Assembly: GCF_003970865.1 (NCBI RefSeq)
Contig: NZ_RXLZ01000036.1
Coordinates: forward strand, 1-51,651
DNA length: 51,651 nucleotides
Reading direction: 5' to 3'
Origin: Stenotrophomonas maltophilia
Lineage (GTDB): Bacteria > Pseudomonadota > Gammaproteobacteria > Xanthomonadales > Xanthomonadaceae
The position numbers were made by a program, and so were the translations under genes. Shown here one piece after another: positions 24,975 to 33,775 of this stretch (positions are counted from its first letter, which is position 1; each line of letters opens with the position of its first letter). A model generated the notes under the pieces. It did not search any database and was not told where the DNA came from. It saw nothing but the letters and a program-made list of their open reading frames with translations.

Positions 24975-26669
24975 ATGCCGACGATGCCCGCATTGATTCG
25001 CATCCCCAGTGTTCTGCTGCTGTCCCTGGCCTGCAGCCAGGCCCTGGCGGCGGTGCCGGCCAAAGCCCCCGTACGGGCCCCGGCCACTGAGGAACTGGCG
25101 CTGGAACCGGTGATGGCCGGTGAGTTCGCCCTGCAGGCCGGCAAGCTGGCCGAGGCCGCGCGCTGGTACCTGCAGGCGGCCCAGCAGACCGACGGCGATG
25201 CCGGCCTGGCCGAGCGCGCGACCCGCATTTCCATGCTCGCCAACGATGATGCCAGCGCCGCCAAGGGCCTGGCCCTGTGGCAGCAGCGGGCCCCGCGCTC
25301 GTTGACCCTGCGCAGTGCGGCCGGTGCGCTGGCCATGCGCCAGGGCGATGTGAAGGCTGCCCGCACCGAACTGCAGGGCCTGCTGGCCGACCCCGACGAG
25401 CGCGGCTGGAAGTTCGCTCTGGCCGCACTGATCGGTGGCGGCCGCGATCCGGCGGTGCCCGCGCAGGTGCTGGGTGAGCTGGTCGACGCCAACGCCATTC
25501 CATCGAAGATCGAAGCCTGGCAGGAGTTCGGCCGCCTTGCCCTGCGCATGGAAAAGCCCGAGCTGGCCCGGCGCATGATCGATGAAGTGGTCAAGCGCTT
25601 CCCCGAAGAACCGCGTGTGGCGCTGCTGCGTGCCAGCCAGCTGCAGCAGGCCGGGGAGACCGGCAAGGCGCTGTCGCTGCTGCACGATGTGGAGCCGAAG
25701 ACCCGCCAGGACCCGGAACTGCGCAATGCAGTGGCCATTGCCTATGACAGCCTCGGCCAGCCGTCCGCGGCCGAGCGCGTGCTGGCGTTCGGCCCGCAGG
25801 ACGTTCAGACCTGGGGCATGCGCGCCTCGCTGCTGGCCAAGCAGGGCGACAAGGCCGCGCTGTCCAACCTCTACAACGAACTGTCGCGGCAGGCGGCCAA
25901 GCCGGACCCGGCGCAGCGCCTGCTGCTCGGCAAGATCGCCGAGTACCTGAAGCGTTATCCCGAGGCGGTGCAGTGGTACCACAGCGTGCCCGGTGGCGAT
26001 GAGCTGAGCGAAGCGCGCCTGCGTGCGGCCAATGCCCAGGCCCTGGCCGGGCGCCTGCCGCTGGCGCTGGATGAAGTGCATGCGATCCAGTCCGATGCGG
26101 TGGTCGACGACGACGTGCGCCGCGACGCCTACCTGCTGGAAGCCGAACTGCGCCAGCGCGCCGACGACAGTGCCGGTGAACTGGATGCGCTGGCCCGCGG
26201 CCTGGCGGCTTACCCGGATGACAACGGCCTGCTGTACGCCCGTGCGCTCACCTGGGAACGCCGCGACGACATCCCGCGCGCCGAGGCCGATCTGCGCAAG
26301 ATCCTGGTGACCGACCCGGAGAACGTGCCGGCATTGAACGCGCTGGGTTACACCCTGGCCGATCGCACCGGTCGCCTGCAGGAAGCGTTGGAGCTGATCG
26401 ACCGCGCCCGCGTGGCCGAACCGGACAACGCCGCCATCGTCGACAGCTATGGCTGGGTGCTGTATCGCCTGGGCCGCAAGGACGAGGCGCTGGTGCAGCT
26501 GCGTCGCGCCTGGACGCTGGCCAAGGACCCGGAAATCGCCTCGCACGTGGGTGAAGTGCTGTGGGTACTGGGCAAGCACGACGAGGCCCGCCACTTCTTC
26601 GAAGAAGCGGCCAAGCTCGACCCTGAAAACCGCGCGCTGCTGCGCGCCCGCGAGAAATTCAATCCATGA
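24975..26669 (+). CDS. Exported tetratricopeptide repeat protein
   Basis: A 564-residue protein with a signal peptide (ALIRIPSVLLLSLACSQALAA) and tetratricopeptide repeats along most of its length; the last ones (residues about 450-550) fit the consensus best (NVPALNALGYTLADR, NAAIVDSYGWVLYRLGRKDEA). It probably acts as a periplasmic scaffold. The next gene is the outer-membrane lipoprotein receptor lolB, overlapping by 4 bases, so a role in envelope assembly is plausible but inferred. ATG 24975 has AAGG upstream; 24984 is an alternative. The same frame opens far upstream across hemA, which is not used. Confidence 0.9.
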   Translation: MPTMPALIRIPSVLLLSLACSQALAAVPAKAPVRAPATEELALEPVMAGEFALQAGKLAEAARWYLQAAQQTDGDAGLAERATRISMLANDDASAAKGLALWQQRAPRSLTLRSAAGALAMRQGDVKAARTELQGLLADPDERGWKFALAALIGGGRDPAVPAQVLGELVDANAIPSKIEAWQEFGRLALRMEKPELARRMIDEVVKRFPEEPRVALLRASQLQQAGETGKALSLLHDVEPKTRQDPELRNAVAIAYDSLGQPSAAERVLAFGPQDVQTWGMRASLLAKQGDKAALSNLYNELSRQAAKPDPAQRLLLGKIAEYLKRYPEAVQWYHSVPGGDELSEARLRAANAQALAGRLPLALDEVHAIQSDAVVDDDVRRDAYLLEAELRQRADDSAGELDALARGLAAYPDDNGLLYARALTWERRDDIPRAEADLRKILVTDPENVPALNALGYTLADRTGRLQEALELIDRARVAEPDNAAIVDSYGWVLYRLGRKDEALVQLRRAWTLAKDPEIASHVGEVLWVLGKHDEARHFFEEAAKLDPENRALLRAREKFNP

Positions 26670-27325
26670 GTGTTTCCCTGATCCGGCCGCTGCTGCTGGC
26701 GGCCGTGACCCTGGCGGTGACCGCCTGCACCACCGTGGGCACGCAGAAGACCCCGGCGCCGGCGGTGGTCGAGGTTGTTTCAGCCGAAGCGGCGCAGGCT
26801 GAGGCGGCACGCGTGGCTGCGTTGCAGGCACAGTCGGATTGGACCTTCCAGGGCCGGGTTGCGGTCAGCAAGGGCAAGGACGGCGGCAGCGGTCGCATCG
26901 ACTGGAAGCAGGAAGGGCGCCGCTATGTGGTCGAGCTGAGCGCGCCGGTGACCCGGCAGAGCTGGAAGCTGACCGGCGATACCCATTCCGAAGCGGGGCG
27001 TCTGGAAGGTCTGGCCGGCGGGCCGCGTGACGGCGAGGATGCCCAGCAGCTGCTGCTGGAGGCGACTGGCTGGGACATCCCGGTCAACCAGCTGCCGGCG
27101 TGGATCCGTGGCCTGGTGGCCGGCGATGCTGCCGGTCCGGAGAAGGTCGAGCGCGACGGTGAAGGCCGCCCGCGCCGCATGCAGCAGATGGGCTGGCAGG
27201 TGCAGTATCTGGACTGGTACCCGGCCGAGGCCGGGCGCCCGGCGCTGCCGCGCCGGATCGAGGCCAGCAATGGCGACGCCAAGGTGCGCCTGCTGGTGGA
27301 CCAGTGGGGGCAGGGCGCCCCATGA
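26666..27325 (+). CDS. lolB: Outer-membrane lipoprotein receptor LolB
   Basis: A 219-residue lipoprotein with signal peptide and lipobox VTAC (Cys at residue 21) and the LolB fold: [26 protein letters not shown] is split over the first strands. It takes lipoproteins from the carrier LolA and inserts them into the outer membrane. It overlaps the TPR gene (ATGA) and ispE (ATGA), an order conserved in gammaproteobacteria. Confidence 0.93.
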   Translation: MSVSLIRPLLLAAVTLAVTACTTVGTQKTPAPAVVEVVSAEAAQAEAARVAALQAQSDWTFQGRVAVSKGKDGGSGRIDWKQEGRRYVVELSAPVTRQSWKLTGDTHSEAGRLEGLAGGPRDGEDAQQLLLEATGWDIPVNQLPAWIRGLVAGDAAGPEKVERDGEGRPRRMQQMGWQVQYLDWYPAEAGRPALPRRIEASNGDAKVRLLVDQWGQGAP

Positions 27326-28191
27326 GTGCCGGGCGCGATGACGCGGGCTGGTCCTGGTGGCCGGCCCCGGCCAAGCTGAACCTGTTCCTGCACATCACCG
27401 GCCGTCGTGCCGATGGCTACCACGAGCTGCAGACCGTGTTCCGCCTGCTGGACTGGGGCGACCGCATTGGCCTGCGCCTGCGTGAAGACGGCCAGGTGCG
27501 CCGTGAGGGCGAGGGCCTGGCCGGTGTGGCCGAGGCGGATGACCTGGCGGTCCGCGCCGCGCGTCTTCTGAAAGGTGTGGCCAATATCGCGCAAGGCTCA
27601 GACATCATCGTCGAAAAGCGCGTTTCTGCAGGTGGTGGCTTCGGAGGCGGTTCCTCCGATGCCGCCACCGTGCTGGTGGTGCTGAACCGGCTCTGGCGGG
27701 CCGGTCTGGATGAGGACGCCCTGGCGGAACTGGGCCTGCGCCTGGGCGCCGACGTGCCGGTGTTCGTGCGCGGGCGCAATGCCTGGGCCGAAGGGGTGGG
27801 CGAGCGCCTGCAGCCGATCGTGCTGGAACCGGCCTGGTATGTGGTGGTTGAACCGGGCGTTCATGTTCCCACCCCAGCCCTGTTCGCAGACCCGGATTTG
27901 ACGCGCGACAGCCCAGTGGCGAAAATAGAGGACTTCGCTTCCGGGACCCTGGTCGGGAACGCGTTCGAACCGGTGCTGCGCCGCCGTGAGCCTGCCGTCG
28001 AGGCAGCGTTCGCCGCGTTGAGCGACATCGGCACGGCGCGGCTGACCGGTTCGGGAAGTGGTTGTTTCGTCGAGTTCGCATCGCAGTCTGCCGCAGAGCA
28101 GGGACGGTCGAAGTTGCCGAAGGAGTTGCGGGCAAGGGTGGCAGCGGGCGTTGCGCGTTCGCCACTGCTGGATGCACTCGAGCAACACTGA
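27322..28191 (+). CDS. ispE: 4-diphosphocytidyl-2-C-methyl-D-erythritol kinase
   Basis: A 289-residue GHMP kinase of the MEP isoprenoid pathway, phosphorylating CDP-methylerythritol. Substrate-binding [20 protein letters not shown] near residue 13 and the ATP-binding [15 protein letters not shown] near residue 100 are both complete. The start overlaps the lolB stop. The tRNA-Gln gene begins 11 bases after the stop, so the two may share a transcript. Confidence 0.96.
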   Translation: MSAGRDDAGWSWWPAPAKLNLFLHITGRRADGYHELQTVFRLLDWGDRIGLRLREDGQVRREGEGLAGVAEADDLAVRAARLLKGVANIAQGSDIIVEKRVSAGGGFGGGSSDAATVLVVLNRLWRAGLDEDALAELGLRLGADVPVFVRGRNAWAEGVGERLQPIVLEPAWYVVVEPGVHVPTPALFADPDLTRDSPVAKIEDFASGTLVGNAFEPVLRRREPAVEAAFAALSDIGTARLTGSGSGCFVEFASQSAAEQGRSKLPKELRARVAAGVARSPLLDALEQH

Positions 28192-28202
28192 TTTATCAAT
28201 GC

Positions 28203-28279
28203 AGGGGCGTCGCCAAGAGGCCCAAGGCACCAGGTTTTGATCCTGGCATTCGTAGGTTCGAATCCTACCGCCCCTGCCA
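28203..28279 (+). tRNA. tRNA-Gln (anticodon TTG)
   Basis: The acceptor stem AGGGGCG pairs with CGCCCCT, followed by G and an encoded CCA. The anticodon stem CCAGG/CCTGG encloses TTTTGAT, giving TTG. The T arm GTAGG-TTCGAAT-CCTAC is standard. Length is 77 bases. The bases behind it (28283-28340) form a nested inverted repeat with arms GCGGCTGT and ACAGCCGC that could act as a processing signal or terminator before prs. Confidence 0.97.
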
Positions 28280-28419
28280 ATAGCGGCTGTGTCCGCGCCT
28301 TCCAGCGCATCGCCTGCGCGGGACGTGGAAACAGCCGCGGTGTTGTCAGCAGCAAGGGTCCATCAGGGTCCTTGCCGACTCCGGATCCCCGCCACTCGTC
28401 CCCGCCCGAGACAATCATG

Positions 28420-29379
28420 ATGCAAGAGTCCCCGAACCTGCTGGTCTTTTCCGGCAACGCCAACAAACGTCTGGCGCAGAACATCTGCAAGGAACTGGGG
28501 GTTCGCCCGGGCAAGGCGCTGGTCTCGCACTTCTCCGATGGTGAAGTGCAGGTGGAAATCGAAGAGAACGTCCGCAAGCAGGACGTCTTCGTGATCCAGC
28601 CGACCTGCGCGCCGAGCGCGGAAAACCTGATGGAACTGCTGGTGCTGATCGACGCGCTCAAGCGCGCATCGGTGGCCAGCGTGACCGCCGTGGTGCCGTA
28701 CTTCGGCTACTCGCGCCAGGATCGCCGCATGCGTTCCTCGCGCGTGCCGATCACCGCCAAGCTGGCGGCGAAGATGTTCAGCACCGCAGGCGCTGATCGC
28801 GTGCTGACCGTCGACCTGCACGCCGACCAGATCCAGGGCTTCTTCGATATTCCGGTGGACAACGTGTATGCGTCCCCGCTGCTGCTGGCCGACATCTGGC
28901 GCGCCTACGGCACCGAGAACCTGATCGTCGTGTCGCCGGACGTGGGCGGCGTGGTCCGCGCCCGTGCCGTGGCCAAGCGCCTGGATGACGCCGACCTGGC
29001 GATCATCGACAAGCGCCGCCCGCGCGCCAACGTCTCCACCGTGATGAACATCATCGGTGACGTCGAAGGCAAGACCTGCGTGATGGTCGATGACATCGTC
29101 GATACCGCCGGCACCCTGTGCGCCGCTGCCGCTGCCCTGAAGGCGCGCGGTGCGCTCAAGGTCGCCGCCTACTGCACCCACGCGGTGCTGTCGGGCCCGG
29201 CGGTGGACAACATCACCAATTCCCAGCTCGACGAGCTGGTGGTGACCGACACCATCCCGCTGAAGGACGCAGCGCGGGTGTGCAGCAAGATCCGCCAGCT
29301 GAGCGTGGCGGAAATGCTGGCCGAAACGATGCGCCGCATCGCCTTCGGCGAGTCGGTCAGCTCGCTGTACGTCGACTGA
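28420..29379 (+). CDS. prs: Ribose-phosphate pyrophosphokinase
   Basis: A 319-residue PRPP synthetase. It contains the pyrophosphate/ATP region [12 protein letters not shown], the divalent ion site [18 protein letters not shown] and the PRPP loop [16 protein letters not shown] feeds purine, pyrimidine, His, Trp and NAD synthesis. An ATG at 28417 would add one residue. The leader from tRNA-Gln (28280-28419) contains the inverted repeats noted there. Confidence 0.97.
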   Translation: MQESPNLLVFSGNANKRLAQNICKELGVRPGKALVSHFSDGEVQVEIEENVRKQDVFVIQPTCAPSAENLMELLVLIDALKRASVASVTAVVPYFGYSRQDRRMRSSRVPITAKLAAKMFSTAGADRVLTVDLHADQIQGFFDIPVDNVYASPLLLADIWRAYGTENLIVVSPDVGGVVRARAVAKRLDDADLAIIDKRRPRANVSTVMNIIGDVEGKTCVMVDDIVDTAGTLCAAAAALKARGALKVAAYCTHAVLSGPAVDNITNSQLDELVVTDTIPLKDAARVCSKIRQLSVAEMLAETMRRIAFGESVSSLYVD

Positions 29380-29386
29380 GTTTTTC

Positions 29387-29410
29387 GTCCCTGCCGGCAA
29401 CGGCGGGGAC
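29387..29410 (+). terminator. Hairpin between prs and rplY
   Basis: A 10-bp stem with one wobble and a GCAA tetraloop (arms GTCCCTGCCG and CGGCGGGGAC). It lies 7 bases after the prs stop but no T tract follows, so it may be an mRNA-stabilising or attenuating hairpin rather than a full terminator. Confidence 0.45.
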
Positions 29411-29489
29411 ATACCCCGGGTGCTTCTGGTCGCGGAAGCATCTTCAACCGCCAAGCCGCAAGGCGAGGCAACAACCTGAGTAGTCGAAA

Positions 29490-30104
29490 ATGTCGAAGAC
29501 CCATGAAATCAAGGTCACCAAGCGTGAACTGCAGCGTAAGGGTGCGAGCCGCCGCCTGCGTCACGCTGGTGTGATCCCGGCCATCGTGTACGGCGGCAAC
29601 GCCGAGCCGGTCGCCATCAGCCTGGACCACAACGAAATCTGGCTGGCCCAGCAGAACGAGTGGTTCTATGCCTCGATCCTGGACCTGAACCTGGACGGCC
29701 AGGTGCAGAAGGTCCTGCTGCGTGACATGCAGCGCCACCCGTACAAGCAGCTGATCATGCACCTGGACTTCCAGCGCGTGAACGAGAACGAAGCCCTGAC
29801 CGCTTCGGTCCCGCTGCACTTCATCAACGAAGACACCTCGCCGGCTGGCAAGGCTGCCGACGTCGTGGTCGCCCACGAACTGAAGGAAGTGACCATCAGC
29901 TGCCTGCCGAAGGACCTGCCGGAGTCGATCGAAGTCGACCTGGGCGAGCTGAAGGCCGGTGACATCGTCTACCTGTCCGACATCAAGCTGCCGAAGGGCG
30001 TGGAAATCCCGGCCCTGGCGCTGGGCAAGGACCACGACGACGCCATCGTCACCGCCAAGGCCGGCAAGGTCGACGCGGCCGACGAAGAAGCGGCTGCCGA
30101 GTAA
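29490..30104 (+). CDS. rplY: 50S ribosomal protein L25 / general stress protein Ctc
   Basis: A 204-residue protein, the long (Ctc-type) form of L25 with an N-terminal 5S rRNA-binding domain (KRELQRKGASRRLRHAGVIP) and a C-terminal TL5-like domain ending in an acidic tail. It binds 5S rRNA in the large subunit. It lies between prs and pth, as in many gammaproteobacteria. Confidence 0.96.
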   Translation: MSKTHEIKVTKRELQRKGASRRLRHAGVIPAIVYGGNAEPVAISLDHNEIWLAQQNEWFYASILDLNLDGQVQKVLLRDMQRHPYKQLIMHLDFQRVNENEALTASVPLHFINEDTSPAGKAADVVVAHELKEVTISCLPKDLPESIEVDLGELKAGDIVYLSDIKLPKGVEIPALALGKDHDDAIVTAKAGKVDAADEEAAAE

Positions 30105-30111
30105 TACCAAG

Positions 30112-30137
30112 CGGCGCCTGCCTCCGGGCAGGCGCCG
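30112..30137 (+). terminator. Perfect hairpin between rplY and pth
   Basis: An 11-bp perfect GC-rich stem (arms CGGCGCCTGCC and GGCAGGCGCCG) with the tetraloop TCCG. It starts 8 bases after the rplY stop. No T tract follows, and the pth ribosome binding site (GGAAGG) comes right after, so it may tune pth expression relative to rplY. Confidence 0.55.
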
Positions 30138-30151
30138 TGCTGGAAGGAACC

Positions 30152-30730
30152 ATGGCAGGATTGCGACTGATCGTCGGTCTGGGCAACCCCGGATCGGAAC
30201 ACGCCCGGACCCGGCACAATGCCGGGTTTCATTTCGTTGAGGCCCTGGCGGAAAAAGCCGGTGCGCGATGGAATGTGGACAGCAAGCTGTTCGGTGAGAC
30301 CGCCAAGGTCGAGATCGCCGGGCAGACGGTGTGGCTGCTCAAGCCCGCCACCTTCATGAACCTCAGCGGCAAGTCGGTCACCGCCGCACAGCGGTTCTGG
30401 AAGATCGAGCCGGAAGAAACCCTGCTGGCCCACGACGAACTGGATCTGGCGCCCGGCGTGGCGCGGCTGAAGTTCGACGGTGGCCACGGTGGCCAGAACG
30501 GCCTGCGCGACACCATCCGCCTGCTTGGCCACGGCAAGTTCCATCGCCTGCGCGTGGGCATCGGCCACCCCGGCCACAAGGACCGCGTGGTGGGTTGGGT
30601 GCTTGGCCGCCCATCGAAGGACGACGACGTGCTGATCGCGCGCGCCATCGACGATGCGATCGACGTGATGCCGCTGGCGGTACAGGGCGATTTCAGCGAA
30701 GCGATGAAGCGGCTGCATACCCCGAAATAA
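30152..30730 (+). CDS. pth: Peptidyl-tRNA hydrolase
   Basis: A 192-residue enzyme that frees tRNA from peptidyl-tRNA dropped by ribosomes. The catalytic His is in RHNAGFHFVE and the conserved KPATFMNLSG and GGHGGQNGLRD segments are present. A strong GGAAGGA site precedes the ATG. Followed by two GTAG repeats and ychF, the usual partner gene. Confidence 0.96.
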   Translation: MAGLRLIVGLGNPGSEHARTRHNAGFHFVEALAEKAGARWNVDSKLFGETAKVEIAGQTVWLLKPATFMNLSGKSVTAAQRFWKIEPEETLLAHDELDLAPGVARLKFDGGHGGQNGLRDTIRLLGHGKFHRLRVGIGHPGHKDRVVGWVLGRPSKDDDVLIARAIDDAIDVMPLAVQGDFSEAMKRLHTPK

Positions 30731-30733
30731 CCG

Positions 30734-30798
30734 GTAGGTACCGACCGTTGGTCGGTATGGAACGAACCAGACCGGTAGGTACCGACCGTTGGTCGGTA
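30734..30798. repeat. Two direct copies of a GTAG palindromic repeat (SMAG-like)
   Basis: Two copies (30734-30757 and 30775-30798, 41 bases apart) consist of GTAG followed by an 8-bp hairpin (TACCGACC and GGTCGGTA around GTT). All 24 bases agree between copies. This is the form of the S. maltophilia GTAG (SMAG) REP-like elements. They lie between pth and ychF and would form hairpins in the shared transcript. Confidence 0.85.
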
Positions 30799-30871
30799 CG
30801 GAGAATGATTGGAAAAGCAGCGCCTGCGTCGCTGTTTCCCCAATCACTTTCACCCCAGAGAGCTGTCACCC

Positions 30872-31963
30872 ATGGGTATCAAATGCGGCATCGTCGGCCT
30901 GCCCAACGTCGGCAAGTCGACCCTGTTCAATGCGCTGACCAAGGCGGGTATCGCCGCGGCGAACTTCCCGTTCTGCACCATCGAGCCGAACGTCGGCATC
31001 GTGCCGGTGCCGGATCCGCGCCTGAACGAGCTGGCAGCGATCATCAACCCGCAGAAGGTCATCCCGACCGCGGTCGAGTTCGTCGACATCGCCGGCCTGG
31101 TGGCCGGTGCCGCCAGTGGTGAAGGCCTGGGCAACAAGTTCCTGGCGCACATCCGCGAAGTCGATGCGATCACCCACGTGGTGCGCTGCTTCGAGAACGC
31201 CGACGTCATCCACGTCAACAACAAGGTCGACCCGATCTCGGACATCGAAACCATCGATACCGAACTGGCGCTGGCCGACCTGGACAGCGTCGAGAAGGCG
31301 CTGAACCGTGCCGAGCGCGCGGCCAAGGGCGGTGACAAGGATGCAGCGGCGCGCAAGCCGGTGCTGGCCAAGCTGCAGGCTGCGCTGTCCGACGGCAAGT
31401 CCGGCCGTTCGGTCGGCCTGGACGAGGAAGAGAAGGCGCTGGTGCGCGACCTGTTCCTGCTCACCCTGAAGCCGGTGATGTACATCGCCAACGTGCTGGA
31501 AGACGGCTTCGAGAACAACCCGCACCTGGACGCCGTGCGCGCGCACGCCGCTGCCGAAGGCGCGCAGGTGGTGCCGGTGTCGGCCGCGATCGAAGAAGAG
31601 CTGTCCCAGCTCGACGACGAAGACCGCGATACCTTCCTGGCCGATCTGGGCCTGAGCGAGCCGGGCCTGAACCGCGTGATCAACGCGGCCTACAGCCTGC
31701 TCGGCCTGCAGACCTACTTCACCGCTGGCGTGAAGGAAGTCCGTGCGTGGACCGTGCGCAAGGGTGCCACCGCCCCGCAGGCTGCCGCAGTCATCCACAC
31801 CGACTTCGAGAAGGGCTTCATCCGCGCCGAAACCATCGCGTATGACGACTTCATCAAGTACAAGGGCGAAGCCGGCGCCAAGGAAGCCGGTCGCCTGCGC
31901 CTGGAAGGCAAGGAATACCGCGTGCAGGAAGGCGACATCCTGCACTTCCGCTTCAACGTCTGA
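30872..31963 (+). CDS. ychF: Redox-regulated ATPase YchF (Obg-related)
   Basis: A 363-residue P-loop NTPase with Walker [11 protein letters not shown]3-like DIAGLV and the C-terminal TGS domain. In YchF/OLA1 proteins the G4 motif is altered (here NKVDP is preceded by NVN-type residues), giving ATP rather than GTP preference. It binds ribosomes and influences stress responses. Normal length, with a terminator behind it. Confidence 0.95.
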   Translation: MGIKCGIVGLPNVGKSTLFNALTKAGIAAANFPFCTIEPNVGIVPVPDPRLNELAAIINPQKVIPTAVEFVDIAGLVAGAASGEGLGNKFLAHIREVDAITHVVRCFENADVIHVNNKVDPISDIETIDTELALADLDSVEKALNRAERAAKGGDKDAAARKPVLAKLQAALSDGKSGRSVGLDEEEKALVRDLFLLTLKPVMYIANVLEDGFENNPHLDAVRAHAAAEGAQVVPVSAAIEEELSQLDDEDRDTFLADLGLSEPGLNRVINAAYSLLGLQTYFTAGVKEVRAWTVRKGATAPQAAAVIHTDFEKGFIRAETIAYDDFIKYKGEAGAKEAGRLRLEGKEYRVQEGDILHFRFNV

Positions 31964-31989
31964 TCCAGCGGCATCGGATCGACCCCGGA

Positions 31990-32019
31990 CGCCCCGCCTT
32001 GTGCGGGGCGTTTGCGTTT
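31990..32019 (+). terminator. Intrinsic terminator of ychF
   Basis: An 8-bp stem (CGCCCCGC and GCGGGGCG) with a 5-base loop is followed by TTTGCGTTT, 27 bases after the ychF stop. This is a typical Rho-independent terminator. Confidence 0.85.
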
Positions 32020-32026
32020 CCGGTGA

Positions 32027-32434
32027 TGGACAAAAAAACACCACGTTGCGAAACGCTTGCGGTGTGATGTTCGCTGGCACTTGTCCACAGCAAACTCCCA
32101 TCGCTTTCCACGCCTGGTGTGGAAAACCATGCGACGCCCTGTAGAGCCGAGCCCATGCTCGGCAGATGCCGGCCGAAGCCGAGCATGGGCCCGGCGCTCC
32201 GGGGCTCAATCGTGCAACGTGGACAAATGTTCACCACGCTTTGAAACGATTGCGCGGCAACACTCCCACCCACTTGTCCACATCAAATCCCAACCACTCT
32301 CCACGACGGGTGTGGAAAACCGTCGAAGAGCATGGACAAAAAATAACCACGCTCCGAAACGCTTGCGTGGCAATGCTCGCGCCTACTTGTCCACACCAAG
32401 CCCCCATCGCTTTCCACCTCCGATGTGGAAAACC
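32027..32434. repeat. Three copies of a 102-bp structured repeat with DnaA-box-like nonamers
   Basis: The non-coding region 31964-32516 holds three ungapped 102-bp units at 32027-32128, 32220-32321 and 32333-32434. Each begins TGGACAAA and ends TGTGGAAAACC. Each carries TTGTCCACA (32081, 32274, 32387) and, in the opposite direction, TTTTCCACA (ending marks TGTGGAAAA at 32118, 32311, 32424). The GGACAA start pairs with the TTGTCC site, and TTTCCAC/GTGGAAA forms a 5-7 bp hairpin with a 7-base loop at each unit end. A SMAG-like element separates the first two units. TTGTCCACA is the DnaA box preferred in several high-GC bacteria; whether DnaA binds here is inference. Confidence 0.85.
32141..32200. 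repeat. SMAG-like palindromic element between repeat units
   Basis: GTAG at 32141 opens an element with 13-bp perfect inverted arms (32151-32163 and 32178-32190, core GCCCATGCTCGGC). It looks like two GTAG units facing each other, inserted between the first and second 102-bp repeats. Confidence 0.75.
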
Positions 32435-32516
32435 TGGGCCACCGGACACGGACCGGATCCGGGATTTGCAATTCTTCCGATAGATCCAGAGGAGGCGAGC
32501 GCGGACGCTATGGATC

Positions 32517-33641
32517 ATGAGCGAACTGATGAGCATTGCCGCCCAGATCCAGGTGCCGGAGAAGAACTTCAACGCGTGGCTGAAACGTCCGGTGGCCGAC
32601 GATGTCACCGTACTGGACACACTGGCTGCCTGCGTAGACCAGTCCGATAGATGTCCGGAGGAACCCTTTCTATGCCAATACCTGCCAGACCAGGCTCTGT
32701 TGCTGTTCTTCCGCGCCTCAGGCAGGAATCTCGATGATGCAGCCCCGGTACTGGCACTGTTCAGGCAGCTCGCGCAGCTGGCGGAAGGAGCCGCGCAGGG
32801 ATATCTCTGTGCTGGACATTACCCCGGCGGGAGCGAGGGCGAGCTGGCCTGCTGGAAACTTGGCGGTGGCCGGTTGCGTTCCGTCGCGCGGCTGCCCGAG
32901 CAGGCGCTGGACCTGCTGATGCCCAGGGTGGATGTCCTGCTGCGCTGGATGCCCGAGCAGCGCCGGCACCAGAAGAAGCTCTTCTTCCGCGCGTTGCTGC
33001 TGCGCTTCAACAAACTGGGCAACGCCTGGGTACGCCGGGCGTCGCCGCAGCAGATCATCCTGTACGACGATCACGATCCCTACCTGACAGACGGCACCCG
33101 TGTGTTCTACACCGCGGGGTGGGTCGAAGAGGCTGATGTCGTCGAGGGTGCGGATCCCTATCGTTTGCGGCGGCTGGCAGGTCGTCTCTGGGCTGATGAT
33201 CAGCGTCTCTATTTCAAGGGCCAGGTGGTCGCCAGCCTGGACCGGTCGCCGCGCGTTGTGGGGCAGGCGGTCGTGGTGGGAGAGAAGGCCTATCTGGCTG
33301 AGCGTGATGGGAGCGGCCTGTGCATGGACGACATCCATCCGGCAACATTCAGACGTCTCGGCGCCGAGGGCGGCTACTACGCCGACCGCTCGCATGTCTG
33401 GTGTGGCATGCGACTCCTGCCCGAGGCTCCAGAGGACTTCGACGTTCTGGAATACGGGCTTGCACGTGGCAGGCATGCGGTCTATCTGTACGGACGCACC
33501 TGCGAGGGCGTCGATCCCGCCTCATTCGTGGCTGCTGGTCATGGCCGGTATCACGATGCAGACCATCGATGGTCCGTCTGCGTGACGTCGTCGAAGCTCT
33601 GCAACATTGGCCCCGTACTCCTGGATCCGCAGGAGAAATGA
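32517..33641 (+). CDS. DKNYY-type protein of unknown function
   Basis: A 374-residue protein without signal peptide. The C-terminal half holds DKNYY-like repeats (DGTRVFYTAGW, DDQRLYFKGQVV, EGGYYADRSHVWCG, RHAVYLYGRTC), short beta units with aromatic pairs. Such repeats are found in proteins of unknown role, some next to toxins or in immunity sets. The N-terminal 150 residues are helical and unrecognised. It stands alone between the repeat region and the convergent autotransporter gene. No toxin partner is visible. Confidence 0.75.
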   Translation: MSELMSIAAQIQVPEKNFNAWLKRPVADDVTVLDTLAACVDQSDRCPEEPFLCQYLPDQALLLFFRASGRNLDDAAPVLALFRQLAQLAEGAAQGYLCAGHYPGGSEGELACWKLGGGRLRSVARLPEQALDLLMPRVDVLLRWMPEQRRHQKKLFFRALLLRFNKLGNAWVRRASPQQIILYDDHDPYLTDGTRVFYTAGWVEEADVVEGADPYRLRRLAGRLWADDQRLYFKGQVVASLDRSPRVVGQAVVVGEKAYLAERDGSGLCMDDIHPATFRRLGAEGGYYADRSHVWCGMRLLPEAPEDFDVLEYGLARGRHAVYLYGRTCEGVDPASFVAAGHGRYHDADHRWSVCVTSSKLCNIGPVLLDPQEK

Positions 33642-33735
33642 AGCACATCCCTCGTGCCGGGTGAATGGAACGCTGAACGCGCCGGGGTGGGATCATCCAC
33701 CGCACCCGATCCGCTCCGCTTCCATGTCGCGCCTG

Positions 33736-33768
33736 GAAAAAGAACCCGGCACTCCCTTGCCGGGTTCT
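33736..33768 (-). terminator. Intrinsic terminator of the autotransporter gene
   Basis: An 11-bp stem (arms AGAACCCGGCA and TGCCGGGTTCT, 33741-33768) with a 6-base loop is followed on the minus strand by a T run. It lies 8 bases after the autotransporter stop. Read on the plus strand it may also end the DKNYY gene transcript. Confidence 0.85.
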
Positions 33769-33775
33769 TCCCGCA

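Noticed and set aside
24924..26831. A 635-residue minus-strand frame opposite the TPR gene and lolB
   Set aside because: It spans two well-supported genes on the other strand and has no start signal or recognisable domain.
30734..30798. Direct repeats as a CRISPR array
   Set aside because: There are only two copies, each a palindrome with GTAG head, a 17-base gap, and no cas genes. They fit REP-like elements.
32027..32434. Reading the DnaA-box-like cluster as the chromosomal origin
   Set aside because: There is no dnaA, dnaN, rpmH or gyrB nearby, no AT-rich unwinding region, and the boxes belong to a repeated unit.
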